34,278 bases of DNA. Source: Methylophaga sp. GTDB lineage: Bacteria > Pseudomonadota > Gammaproteobacteria > Nitrosococcales > Methylophagaceae. The stretch is from assembly GCA_026988435.1 (NCBI GenBank), contig JALSLH010000078.1, forward strand, positions 1 to 34,278, given 5' to 3'. Position numbers and translations under genes: made by a program. Below, one piece after another: positions 1 through 7,131 of this stretch (positions are counted from its first letter, which is position 1; every line of letters begins with the position of its first letter). Below the pieces are notes generated by a model. It was not told the DNA's origin. It made no database searches and saw only the letters and a program-made list of their open reading frames with translations.

Positions 1-111
1 GTTGTCCACTAGTCAGTTGAGTATAGTGCATTAGGTTTCTCATCTTTGGTCGGATTAAAAACCTATACTGTATCTCAGCTGGCTTTTTTCCGATAAAATG
101 AATTGCACTTA

Positions 112-465
112 TTAGTTGAATCCAAGATTATATTTATCTGATCGACCTTTTACTTTTTCTACTGGGTATTTAATTGCATTTTTCTTTATCTTAGCTTCAA
201 CAGCTTTATTAATATCAATATCTAAATCATGGCAAAGATACGTTAGATAAGCGACCACATCCGCGACTTCATCTTCTAATGCTTCACGTTTATCTGAGTT
301 TAATTTTTGCACAATTTGTTCATCATTTTGCCACTGAAACCATTCTAATAATTCAGAAGCTTCTATTGATAATGAAATAGCGAGATCTTTTGGCGTATGA
401 AATTGTTCCCAGTCACGTTGATGACGAAAATCGATAAGATTTTTCACAATATTAGGTTTAATCAT
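112..465 (-). CDS. MazG-like nucleotide pyrophosphohydrolase
   Basis: A 117-aa all-helical protein of the MazG/RS21-C6 (dCTPase-like) type, which hydrolyses (d)NTPs to the monophosphate plus pyrophosphate and is thought to clean the nucleotide pool in the cytoplasm. The metal-binding acids are visible: the EASELLEW segment (Glu35, Glu38, Glu41) and the EDEVADV segment (Glu64 to Asp69) on the next helix. The length is normal for single-domain members. Its ATG lies inside the last codons of the upstream esterase gene (8-base overlap), so the two are probably co-transcribed. The true substrate cannot be read from sequence. Family call is firm, substrate unknown. Confidence 0.88.
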   Translation of the reverse strand: MIKPNIVKNLIDFRHQRDWEQFHTPKDLAISLSIEASELLEWFQWQNDEQIVQKLNSDKREALEDEVADVVAYLTYLCHDLDIDINKAVEAKIKKNAIKYPVEKVKGRSDKYNLGFN

Positions 466-1222
466 AATATAAAAACTCTACAACTTTAGCTAAAAATTGC
501 TGTGGTGCTTCAGCATGTACCCAATGCCCAGCTTGTTCAATAGTATAAACTTCTGAGTTGTGGAATTGGCGAGCAATAAGCTGTTCATCTTCAATTTGAA
601 TAAACTGAGCCAGCCCTCCCCGAGTAAAGCAACATTCAACATCAATAGTTTGTTGTTCACATACTGGTGCCAATAAATGATGGTAGTTTTCATTTAGTGC
701 GGCTAAATTTATTCGCCACTTCAATTTACCTTCTTTTGATATGAGATTCATTAGCAAAAATTGCCTTACAGCTCTATCAGGTAATTGTTCCATGAGCGCC
801 TCATCAACATCTCTACGTCTTGAATAGTGTGACAAATCAAGATTTATTAATAAATTAAAAATCTTCTTTTGTGTATCAATATAACGTCGAGGCGATATAT
901 CGACCACAATTAATTTAACTAATCGTTCGGGATATGACGCCGCAAATTCCATGGCCACTTTGCCACCCACCGAGTGCCCAATAATATTGGCTCTTTCTAT
1001 ACCTAAGTCATCAAATAATTCGATTAAATCAGCGACCATAAGAGGATAATCTTGCTGTGCACTATGTGGTGATAAACCATGGTTACGCAAGTCTATGGTA
1101 ATGACCTTTGCATAGGCTGATAACTGCTTGGCCATTGCACGCCAATTATCTGATGAGCCGAAAAGGCCATGTATGATGACTAAAGCTTGACCCTCCCCTG
1201 TGATTTGATAATGTAATTTCAT
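458..1222 (-). CDS. Alpha/beta hydrolase, YbfF-type esterase
   Basis: A 254-aa alpha/beta-hydrolase. HGLFGSSDNW near residues 18-27 forms the oxyanion-hole loop, GHSVGG carries the nucleophile Ser84, Asp108 in VVDISP fits the unusual acid position known for YbfF-type esterases, and His233 in AGHWVHAE completes the triad. Members hydrolyse short acyl esters or thioesters; the physiological substrate is usually unknown. No signal peptide is seen, so it should be cytoplasmic. It leads a two-gene unit with the overlapping pyrophosphohydrolase, and its start faces a small gene on the other strand across 56 bases. Confidence 0.88.
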   Translation of the reverse strand: MKLHYQITGEGQALVIIHGLFGSSDNWRAMAKQLSAYAKVITIDLRNHGLSPHSAQQDYPLMVADLIELFDDLGIERANIIGHSVGGKVAMEFAASYPERLVKLIVVDISPRRYIDTQKKIFNLLINLDLSHYSRRRDVDEALMEQLPDRAVRQFLLMNLISKEGKLKWRINLAALNENYHHLLAPVCEQQTIDVECCFTRGGLAQFIQIEDEQLIARQFHNSEVYTIEQAGHWVHAEAPQQFLAKVVEFLYYD

Positions 1223-1235
1223 TTAATACGCTTGC

Positions 1236-1255
1236 TTACTTTATAATTAAAGTAA
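1236..1255. promoter_or_regulatory. Inverted repeat in divergent promoter region
   Basis: Eight-base arms TTACTTTA and TAAAGTAA are separated by TAAT, midway between the divergent esterase gene and the small gene at 1279. It could be an operator or simply AT-rich promoter sequence. Low certainty. Confidence 0.3.
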
Positions 1256-1278
1256 TTTTATGTTATTTGGAGTCATTT

Positions 1279-1452
1279 GTGGAAGATGAAACAGTTTTAA
1301 TTATGCTTGTGCAGCAATATGCTGGCAAATTCGGTATTACTTTTAGTTCAAAATATCTTGATGATAGTGATAAAAAAGCCAAACTTATCACTTTAATCCA
1401 AGAAGCACTTGCAGGTAAACGCGGCCCTGTGACCGACGATGATTTAGTTTAA
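1279..1452 (+). CDS. Small acidic protein of unknown function (57 aa)
   Basis: I do not recognise this gene. It encodes about 57 residues if translated from the GTG at 1279, which has GGAG at 1269-1272 six bases upstream; the TTG at 1267 would overlap that ribosome-binding site and is unlikely to be used. The protein has no signal peptide or membrane segment. It looks like two short helical stretches around a basic patch (DSDKKAKL) and ends in an acidic tail, VTDDDLV. A clean ribosome-binding site, its own divergent position and a terminator just after the stop support it being a real gene. No function is proposed. Confidence 0.65.
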   Translation: MEDETVLIMLVQQYAGKFGITFSSKYLDDSDKKAKLITLIQEALAGKRGPVTDDDLV

Positions 1453-1465
1453 AAAGCTCAAATAA

Positions 1466-1489
1466 AAAGACCGCCTTTGGGCGGTCTTT
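1466..1489. terminator. Bidirectional intrinsic terminator
   Basis: A perfect 10-bp stem (AAAGACCGCC at 1466-1475 with GGCGGTCTTT at 1480-1489) encloses a 4-base loop. Read on the minus strand it is followed by TTTTTATTT, a good U-tract that would end the fabA-fabB transcript; the plus-strand side has a weaker T run and can serve the 57-aa gene. Confidence 0.88.
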
Positions 1490-1515
1490 CAAATTAAAAA
1501 CAGTATCGCTATGAG

Positions 1516-2736
1516 TTAATATTCTAATTTCTCAAAGATTAATGTGGCATTTGTTCCACCAAAACCAAAGCTATTCGACATAATCGTTTTTAAACCTGCA
1601 TTATCCTTGCGTTCACGGATAATCGGCACACCTTCTGCCTCCGGATCTAAATTATCAATATTTGCTGATGCAGCAATAAAGTCATTTTCCATCATCAACA
1701 GACAATAAATAGCTTCTTGTACCCCTGCGCCACCTAATGAGTGTCCTGACAATGATTTTGTCGAGCCTACAACCGGAATCGGATTGTCACCAAATGCTTG
1801 TTTCACCGCACCTAATTCAGCCAAATCGCCTACTGGTGTACTGGTACCGTGAGCATTAATGTAATCGATAGGAGCATCAACTGTCGACATGGCTAATTGC
1901 ATGCAACGAATAGCGCCTTCACCTGATGGAGCCACCATGTCATAACCATCAGATGTCGCACCATAACCTGTTAATTCAGCATATATTTTGGCGCCGCGTG
2001 CTTTGGCATGTTCATATTCTTCTAATACCAATACACCACCACCACCCGCGATAACAAACCCATCACGATCTGCATCATAAGCGCGAGAGGCCTTTTCTGG
2101 AGTGTCATTATATTTAGTCGATAATGCGCCCATGGCATCAAATAATGAACTCATCGTCCAATGTTCTTCTTCACCACCGCCAGCAAAAACAATATCTTGT
2201 TTACCAAGCTGTATTTGCTCCATCGCATTACCGATACAATGCGCACTGGTTGCACAGGCGGATGACATTGAATAATTGACACCCTTAATCTTGAACGGTG
2301 TTGCTAAACACGCTGATGTTGTACTGCCCATTACTTGTGTTACACGATAGGGACCAACACGTCGAATACCCTTATTGCGTAAAATATCAGCCGCTTCAAC
2401 TTGATTAGCAGAAGACGCACCACCAGACCCCATAACAAGACCTGTTCGTGGATTAGAAACCTGCTCGTCAGTTAAGCCAGCATCAACAATGGCCTGTTTC
2501 ATTGAAATATAGGCATAAGCAGCCGCATCGCCCATAAATCGTAATACTTTACGATCAATATGTTCTTTAAAATCAATTTCAACACTACCAGCAACATGAC
2601 TGCGAAAGCCCATGTCGGCGTATTCTTGTTTAAATTTTATACCTGAGCGACCAAGTCTTAACGACTCTGTAACTGTTTCAGCATCCAATCCTAAACATGA
2701 TGTAATACCTAATCCTGTGACAACAACCCGTTTCAT
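1516..2736 (-). CDS. fabB: 3-oxoacyl-[ACP] synthase I
   Basis: A 406-aa thiolase-fold condensing enzyme that elongates acyl-ACP with malonyl-ACP and, with FabA, commits chains to unsaturated fatty acids. The catalytic Cys161 sits in [11 protein letters not shown], and the two active-site histidines are His296 ([11 protein letters not shown]) and His332 (SLSGHSLGG), the Cys-His-His set of KAS I/II. The pairing with fabA marks it as FabB rather than FabF. Length matches the family. It starts nine bases after the fabA stop, so the two form one operon ending at the hairpin at 1466-1489. Confidence 0.96.
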   Translation of the reverse strand: MKRVVVTGLGITSCLGLDAETVTESLRLGRSGIKFKQEYADMGFRSHVAGSVEIDFKEHIDRKVLRFMGDAAAYAYISMKQAIVDAGLTDEQVSNPRTGLVMGSGGASSANQVEAADILRNKGIRRVGPYRVTQVMGSTTSACLATPFKIKGVNYSMSSACATSAHCIGNAMEQIQLGKQDIVFAGGGEEEHWTMSSLFDAMGALSTKYNDTPEKASRAYDADRDGFVIAGGGGVLVLEEYEHAKARGAKIYAELTGYGATSDGYDMVAPSGEGAIRCMQLAMSTVDAPIDYINAHGTSTPVGDLAELGAVKQAFGDNPIPVVGSTKSLSGHSLGGAGVQEAIYCLLMMENDFIAASANIDNLDPEAEGVPIIRERKDNAGLKTIMSNSFGFGGTNATLIFEKLEY

Positions 2737-2745
2737 TACTATTTC

Positions 2746-3261
2746 CTAAAAATTATCAGTAGATGTAAATAAGCCCACTCTTAGATCTTTCGCTGTATAA
2801 ATTTCACGGCCATCAACAGATACACTACCATCAGCAATAGCTAACACTAATTTACGTGCGATAACGCGTTTCAAATCAATTTTATAGCTTACTTTTTTAG
2901 CAGTGGGTAAAACTTGACCTGAAAATTTCACTTCACCAGATCCTAATGCGCGGCCATGGCCTGGGTTTCCCAACCAAGCAAGATGAAAACCAACCAACTG
3001 CCACATTGCATCTAAACCTAGACAGCCCGGCATAACGGGATCCCCTGGGAAATGACAATCAAAAAACCATAAATCAGGTGTAATATCTAATTCCGCAATA
3101 ATTTCGCCCTTGCCATATTTACCACCCTCATTTGAGATATGAGTAATGCGATCCATCATCAACATGTTCGGCGTCGGTAATTGAGCATTGCCTGGGCCAA
3201 ACATTTCGCCACGACCACATTGCAAAAGTTCTTCGTATGTAAAGGATGATTGATTACTCAT
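2746..3261 (-). CDS. fabA: 3-hydroxydecanoyl-[ACP] dehydratase/isomerase
   Basis: A 171-aa hot-dog-fold enzyme, the length and residue numbering of the E. coli protein. His70 in the [13 protein letters not shown] segment and Asp84 in GLDAMWQ are the active-site pair. It dehydrates 3-hydroxydecanoyl-ACP and isomerises the trans-2 product to cis-3, introducing the double bond of membrane unsaturated fatty acids. It is first in the fabA-fabB operon. The ATG is preceded by an AT-rich stretch with no clear Shine-Dalgarno sequence, and the predicted transcript start lies only about 12 bases upstream. Confidence 0.97.
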   Translation of the reverse strand: MSNQSSFTYEELLQCGRGEMFGPGNAQLPTPNMLMMDRITHISNEGGKYGKGEIIAELDITPDLWFFDCHFPGDPVMPGCLGLDAMWQLVGFHLAWLGNPGHGRALGSGEVKFSGQVLPTAKKVSYKIDLKRVIARKLVLAIADGSVSVDGREIYTAKDLRVGLFTSTDNF

Positions 3262-3279
3262 GTATTATTCGAGCCAATT

Positions 3280-3309
3280 ATTATAGGAGGCGTAATAATA
3301 TCATGACAA
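3280..3309 (-). promoter_or_regulatory. Sigma70-type promoter of fabA-fabB
   Basis: On the minus strand TTGTCA (3304-3309) lies 18 bases before a consensus TATAAT (3280-3285). The predicted start near 3273 leaves a leader of only about 12 bases before the fabA ATG. No FadR- or FabR-like palindrome was recognised. Confidence 0.7.
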
Positions 3310-3356
3310 GCAATAGAATGAGAAAGAAACCTCACACGACTATGACATTTGAGCAC

Positions 3357-3393
3357 AAAAAAGCCACGCTATTCAACAATTCTGGCGTGGCTT
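3357..3393 (-). terminator. Intrinsic terminator after the TolC-like gene
   Basis: Nine-base arms AAGCCACGC (3361-3369) and GCGTGGCTT (3385-3393) pair around a 15-base loop. On the minus strand the hairpin is followed by a run of six Ts. It lies 20 bases past the stop of the TolC-like gene and insulates fabA from the secretion locus. Confidence 0.87.
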
Positions 3394-3412
3394 CTTAAAC
3401 TGCTTAATACGT

Positions 3413-4720
3413 CTATTTACTGACTATTGCGCTCGCTTCTGGCAACACTATATTAAGACTTGGTAATAAAGCCCCCATACTATTTAGGATCCTATACAAA
3501 GCAACAAGCTCATCATATTGCGAATTTACATAATCTTGGCTCGCAACAAATACCTCGTTTTCAGAATCTAATAAATCTAACAAGGTTCTTTGGCCAAGAT
3601 TAAATTGTTGCTGATAGGCATCTCGTGAACGCTTACTCGACTCTACATGTATCTCAAAATACTCTCTTTGCATATCAACTGTTTTTAATGCATTCCATGA
3701 TAAACGCATACTTTGCTCAATTTGACGATGCGTATTATTCCGAATTTCTGTTGCCTCATTTATCAAATAGGCTGTTTCTTCGCGTCGGGCTGAATCCCGG
3801 CCACCATTTAGCAAGTTATAACGCAATCTAAACATTGCTGTAATATCTTTATTGGTTCCGTTAATGCCATCGACATCATTATTTGTCGTTGTTCCCAACT
3901 CAAAATCTACCCGCGGATAGAAGGGTGATTTTGCAGTATCGTATTGCGCATTACTTGACTCAACATCAGCCATTGCTGACTTCAAAATAGGATGGTTATC
4001 AATGGCCTGAGCAATAGCCTCATCCAAAGTTTCTGGTATCAATTTCCGAGGTGACTCTGGATCTGTTAATTCCTTAGCGACAATACCTACAACCCTTAAA
4101 TAGGTTGTTTCAGCATCAATTAAGTTGCTTCGCTCTGCTATTAAATTGGCTTTTGCCAAAGCAAGCCGACCATTACTTTGGTCTTTATCTGCTTTTCGGC
4201 CAACACCATATTCACTTCGTAATTTAATTTGGTCATGTGTTCGCTCATGCGCTTCAAGATTAGTAACCGCTAAATCGACTAACTTTTGTCTGCGCAACAC
4301 ATTAAGATAAGCTTGCGTAGCTTCTAATGCTTTATCTTCAGATGTACCTACTATATTGTATGCGCGAGAATCAGTACGAGCAGTTTGTCGACGTACTTCA
4401 TTTTTTGTTTCCATTCCGTCAAATAGCATTTGACGGAGTTGTAGGCTGGCTTCGTCACGGTTGAGATGAACTTCACCCTGCGTTGCTGGGCTATCTGTCA
4501 TTTCCCAGCCCGTGCCAACAGCTAGATCAAGGGTAGGTAAATATCCTGCTTTCGCTTGCTTTATTTCTTCAGCGACAGCTTGGCGCTCATTAATACTAGC
4601 CAGCACATTTGGGTTAGTGCTAATCACTGTCTCTACCGCTTCGACTAATGTTTCAGCTTGTAACAACAAAGGTAGCATAAAGAATAAGCCACCGACTATT
4701 CCGTGTGTTTTCAATTTCAT
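3413..4720 (-). CDS. TolC-family outer-membrane channel of type I secretion
   Basis: A 435-aa precursor with a Sec signal peptide (charged MKLKTHG, hydrophobic core, probable cleavage after LLLQA near residue 22). The mature part has the long heptad-like helices and internal duplication of TolC/LapE/AggA proteins, with a central ...DFELGTTTNN strand and a C-terminal LGQRTLLDLLDSENEV segment typical of type I secretion outer-membrane factors. It should trimerise into the outer-membrane duct for the LapB/LapC-type exporter encoded upstream on the same strand. A 229-base gap separates it from the regulator, so it may have its own promoter; a strong terminator follows. Confidence 0.9.
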   Translation of the reverse strand: MKLKTHGIVGGLFFMLPLLLQAETLVEAVETVISTNPNVLASINERQAVAEEIKQAKAGYLPTLDLAVGTGWEMTDSPATQGEVHLNRDEASLQLRQMLFDGMETKNEVRRQTARTDSRAYNIVGTSEDKALEATQAYLNVLRRQKLVDLAVTNLEAHERTHDQIKLRSEYGVGRKADKDQSNGRLALAKANLIAERSNLIDAETTYLRVVGIVAKELTDPESPRKLIPETLDEAIAQAIDNHPILKSAMADVESSNAQYDTAKSPFYPRVDFELGTTTNNDVDGINGTNKDITAMFRLRYNLLNGGRDSARREETAYLINEATEIRNNTHRQIEQSMRLSWNALKTVDMQREYFEIHVESSKRSRDAYQQQFNLGQRTLLDLLDSENEVFVASQDYVNSQYDELVALYRILNSMGALLPSLNIVLPEASAIVSK

Positions 4721-4949
4721 CTTAAAAGTACTTTCCCAAAATAGTTATAAAGAGTTAGCTAAACAAGCAAAATTAATACCACTTTTGCTTAATCTCATTA
4801 TAGAAGGAATAAAAACAACATATTGCTTACATTAAATTTAAATTCAATATATGTGTTATCTCACCCAATTTTGTCATAATGTGACGCGTTTGGCAGTTTA
4901 ATACAATTTAATGTACTTTACAAAGTAATATGGGGCTTGAAGGGTTTAT

Positions 4950-5606
4950 TTATCGTAAATCGCGAAATAATATTGCAAGTGATAGCCTATCTGGGACATC
5001 TAATTTCTGAAAAATTGCTGTTAAATGGGCCTTTACGGTTCGCTCAGTAATATCCATTTCTTTTGCTATCATTTTATTAGTTGCGCCATGACTCACTTGC
5101 TCTGCAGTATCTATTTCTTTTGGTGTTAGTTGTGCTAAGCGTGTACGTTGTTCTGTAGAAACCTCAGATCCTTTGGTAAAACCATCTACTAATTCAGAAA
5201 TAACATCTCGCTTTACCCATACTTCCCCGTGCAAAACACTATGAAGGGCATCATATAGTTTTTCTATTGATGAAGAACTATCAAAATATCCTCTTGCTCC
5301 TTGCTTAAGTACCGCAATTTGCTCATCTATTGTTTGCTCAGATCCCATTAATAAAATACGTGCTGAAGTGAGTATCTTAATTGACGACAGCGTGATGTCA
5401 TTTTCGTTTAACACATCGTTATGGCACAAAATTATTGCTGGTTGCTCGTCAGATATAGCTTTAACTAGACCATGCACTGTCTCAAAACAGCTACTATTAT
5501 ATTCGTTAGGCAAGCCCGTTAGAATCGTTTCACGCAATTCATTATCGGCTAGTACCAAATAGATAACTATTCCAGCTGGGTTAATGTCAGTTGCTGCTAT
5601 ATTCAA
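4950..5606 (-). CDS. LuxR/NarL-type regulator with degenerate receiver
   Basis: A 218-aa two-domain regulator. Residues 12-125 have a receiver-like pattern, but the phospho-acceptor Asp position is His62 (AIILCHND) and the conserved Lys of GY-L-L-K is Ser110 (GYFDSSSS), so aspartyl phosphorylation looks unlikely. Residues 160-214 form a clear LuxR HTH (LTPKEIDTAEQ, NKMIAKEM, TERTVKAHL). A WVKR tetrad at 130-133 sits where VpsT has its c-di-GMP-binding W[FLM][TS]R motif; this is suggestive only, because W at this position is common in NarL-type proteins. The gene follows the membrane-fusion-protein gene by 6 bases, so it is co-transcribed with the exporter and probably controls it or its substrate. 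Confidence 0.88.
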   Translation of the reverse strand: MNIAATDINPAGIVIYLVLADNELRETILTGLPNEYNSSCFETVHGLVKAISDEQPAIILCHNDVLNENDITLSSIKILTSARILLMGSEQTIDEQIAVLKQGARGYFDSSSSIEKLYDALHSVLHGEVWVKRDVISELVDGFTKGSEVSTEQRTRLAQLTPKEIDTAEQVSHGATNKMIAKEMDITERTVKAHLTAIFQKLDVPDRLSLAILFRDLR

Positions 5607-5612
5607 TGTTAT

Positions 5613-6944
5613 TCAACGCTCTCGTAATGCTTCATTCCTAGCTTTTAATATCGGTTTCAATAAATAATCTAATACAGACTTTTTGCCTGTTAAAATATCA
5701 ACGCTGGTTGTCATTCCAGGGATGATATCTAAATTACCTTTACTGCTCTCAATATAGTTTTTATCTGTTCTTAGATAAATCAAATAAAAGCTCTCATCTT
5801 TATCGTCTTCTATTGTATCGGCGCTGATCCGTTCAAGTTTAGCGGGTAAACCGCCATAAATTGAAAAATCATAAGCAGTTAGCTTAATCATTGCCTCTTG
5901 ACCGGGTCGTAAAAATGCAATATCCGCAGGTCTAATCTTTGCTTCAATTAACAAATTATCCTCTACAGGTACAATCTCTACAAGATCCATGCCAGGCTGA
6001 ATAATTCCCCCCACAGTATTGATTTTTAGTTGTTTGATTGTTCCTTTAACCGGCGACCTCACCTGAGTCCGTGTCACTCTATCTTTTTGTGAAAAAATAG
6101 CTTCTTTAGTTCGCGCAAATTCAGCACTTACTTCGGAAAGTTGTACTGCGGCCTCTGTTTTGAACTGTGCTTTTTGATCAGCAATTTTTTGCCTTACTTC
6201 ATTCAAAGAAGATTGCACCCGAGGAACAGCAAGACGATTTGCTTCCATCTCACCATATAATTCATTTGTTGTACGCTTAATGCGTAGTAGCTCTACCTCT
6301 GACATCACTCCAGCATTCACCAAAGGCTCCGACATTTTTAATTCTTGGTTGCTTAATTCATAGCCTTTTTGTAGTTGTTTCTGTTTAGATCGTCGCTCCA
6401 CCAACTCCTGTCGACGCTGTGCCTCTTGTTGTTTTAAAACGCTAATTGCAGACTTTAACGCAAACTGTCTTGATTGGTACAAAGCCAACTCTTGTTCGGC
6501 AAGATGTGGGTGCTTTTCAATGATGTTTTTCGGCAAAATTAATGGCGTGCCTTGACTTTCTGCTTTCAACCTTGCGTTTCGAGCAAGTAATTCATAATGC
6601 TTTAATTCAGTCTCCCTGAATGACGATGCAAAGCGTGTATCGTCAATTTTGAGCAGAATCTGACCTTTTTCGACCATTTCTCCCTCAGCAACCAAAACTT
6701 CAGACAAAATCCCCCCTTCTAAATTCTGAATAATTTGGATTTTACTAGAAGGCACAACCTTTCCTTCACCGCGAGTCACTTCGTCTAACGTTGTTTCATA
6801 TGCCCACCAGCCTGCAACAATGAAAAAAGCTAAACTTAAAAGCAATAATGAATGGCCAGCACGATGTACTGATTCTAATGTGGCAGCGCTCACTTCTGAC
6901 ATAAATTCAGCATCATCAGGATGAGTCCGTTTAAACCAAGCCAT
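5613..6944 (-). CDS. lapC: HlyD/LapC-type membrane fusion protein
   Basis: A 443-aa periplasmic adaptor of type I secretion. A short cytoplasmic N-terminus is followed by one transmembrane segment (about residues 30-50, SLLLLSLAFFIVAGWWAY). After it come a lipoyl-like half (EGGILSEVLV, EGEMVEKGQ), long coiled-coil helices from about residue 110 to 285, the second lipoyl half with TRTQVRSPVKGTIKQL, and a beta-barrel region with IVPVEDNLLIEAKI. It bridges the inner-membrane ABC exporter and the TolC-like duct. The symbol reflects resemblance to LapC of LapA-type adhesin exporters; the substrate is not in the window. It is separated from lapB by 187 bases holding two palindromes. Confidence 0.9.
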   Translation of the reverse strand: MAWFKRTHPDDAEFMSEVSAATLESVHRAGHSLLLLSLAFFIVAGWWAYETTLDEVTRGEGKVVPSSKIQIIQNLEGGILSEVLVAEGEMVEKGQILLKIDDTRFASSFRETELKHYELLARNARLKAESQGTPLILPKNIIEKHPHLAEQELALYQSRQFALKSAISVLKQQEAQRRQELVERRSKQKQLQKGYELSNQELKMSEPLVNAGVMSEVELLRIKRTTNELYGEMEANRLAVPRVQSSLNEVRQKIADQKAQFKTEAAVQLSEVSAEFARTKEAIFSQKDRVTRTQVRSPVKGTIKQLKINTVGGIIQPGMDLVEIVPVEDNLLIEAKIRPADIAFLRPGQEAMIKLTAYDFSIYGGLPAKLERISADTIEDDKDESFYLIYLRTDKNYIESSKGNLDIIPGMTTSVDILTGKKSVLDYLLKPILKARNEALRER

Positions 6945-7006
6945 GATAGGAGCCTCTAATTAAGTCTGGACGAAACGAAGTAACCGTCAGGATCAATAGA
7001 TTGTGA

Positions 7007-7022
7007 TTCTGAATATTCAGAA
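7007..7022. repeat. 16-bp perfect palindrome upstream of lapC
   Basis: TTCTGAAT followed by ATTCAGAA forms an uninterrupted palindrome in the lapB-lapC gap, about 60 bases ahead of the lapC start. It may be an operator or an RNA stem in the operon transcript. Confidence 0.45.
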
Positions 7023-7039
7023 ACAAGGCATAAATCGCA

Positions 7040-7059
7040 TGTGATAGTGAACTATCACA
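7040..7059. repeat. Inverted repeat TGTGATAGT/ACTATCACA upstream of lapC
   Basis: Perfect 9-bp arms (7040-7048 and 7051-7059) around GA lie 17 bases from the neighbouring palindrome. The spacing between the TGTGA and TCACA ends is ten bases, not the six of a CRP site. In RNA it would form a tight hairpin; there is no U-tract, so it is not an evident terminator. Confidence 0.45.
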
Positions 7060-7131
7060 AAGGTTTATAACGCTGGATCTGGATATTCTGGGTGCAAGAT
7101 ATGAGTTCATGGCTTGATTAGAGTCTCCTTA

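Noticed and set aside
1-111. Gene end at the left edge
   Set aside because: All plus frames close within about 35 bases and the minus frames show no recognisable protein; nothing could be supported.
7040-7059. CRP binding site
   Set aside because: TGTGA and TCACA ends are separated by ten bases, not six.
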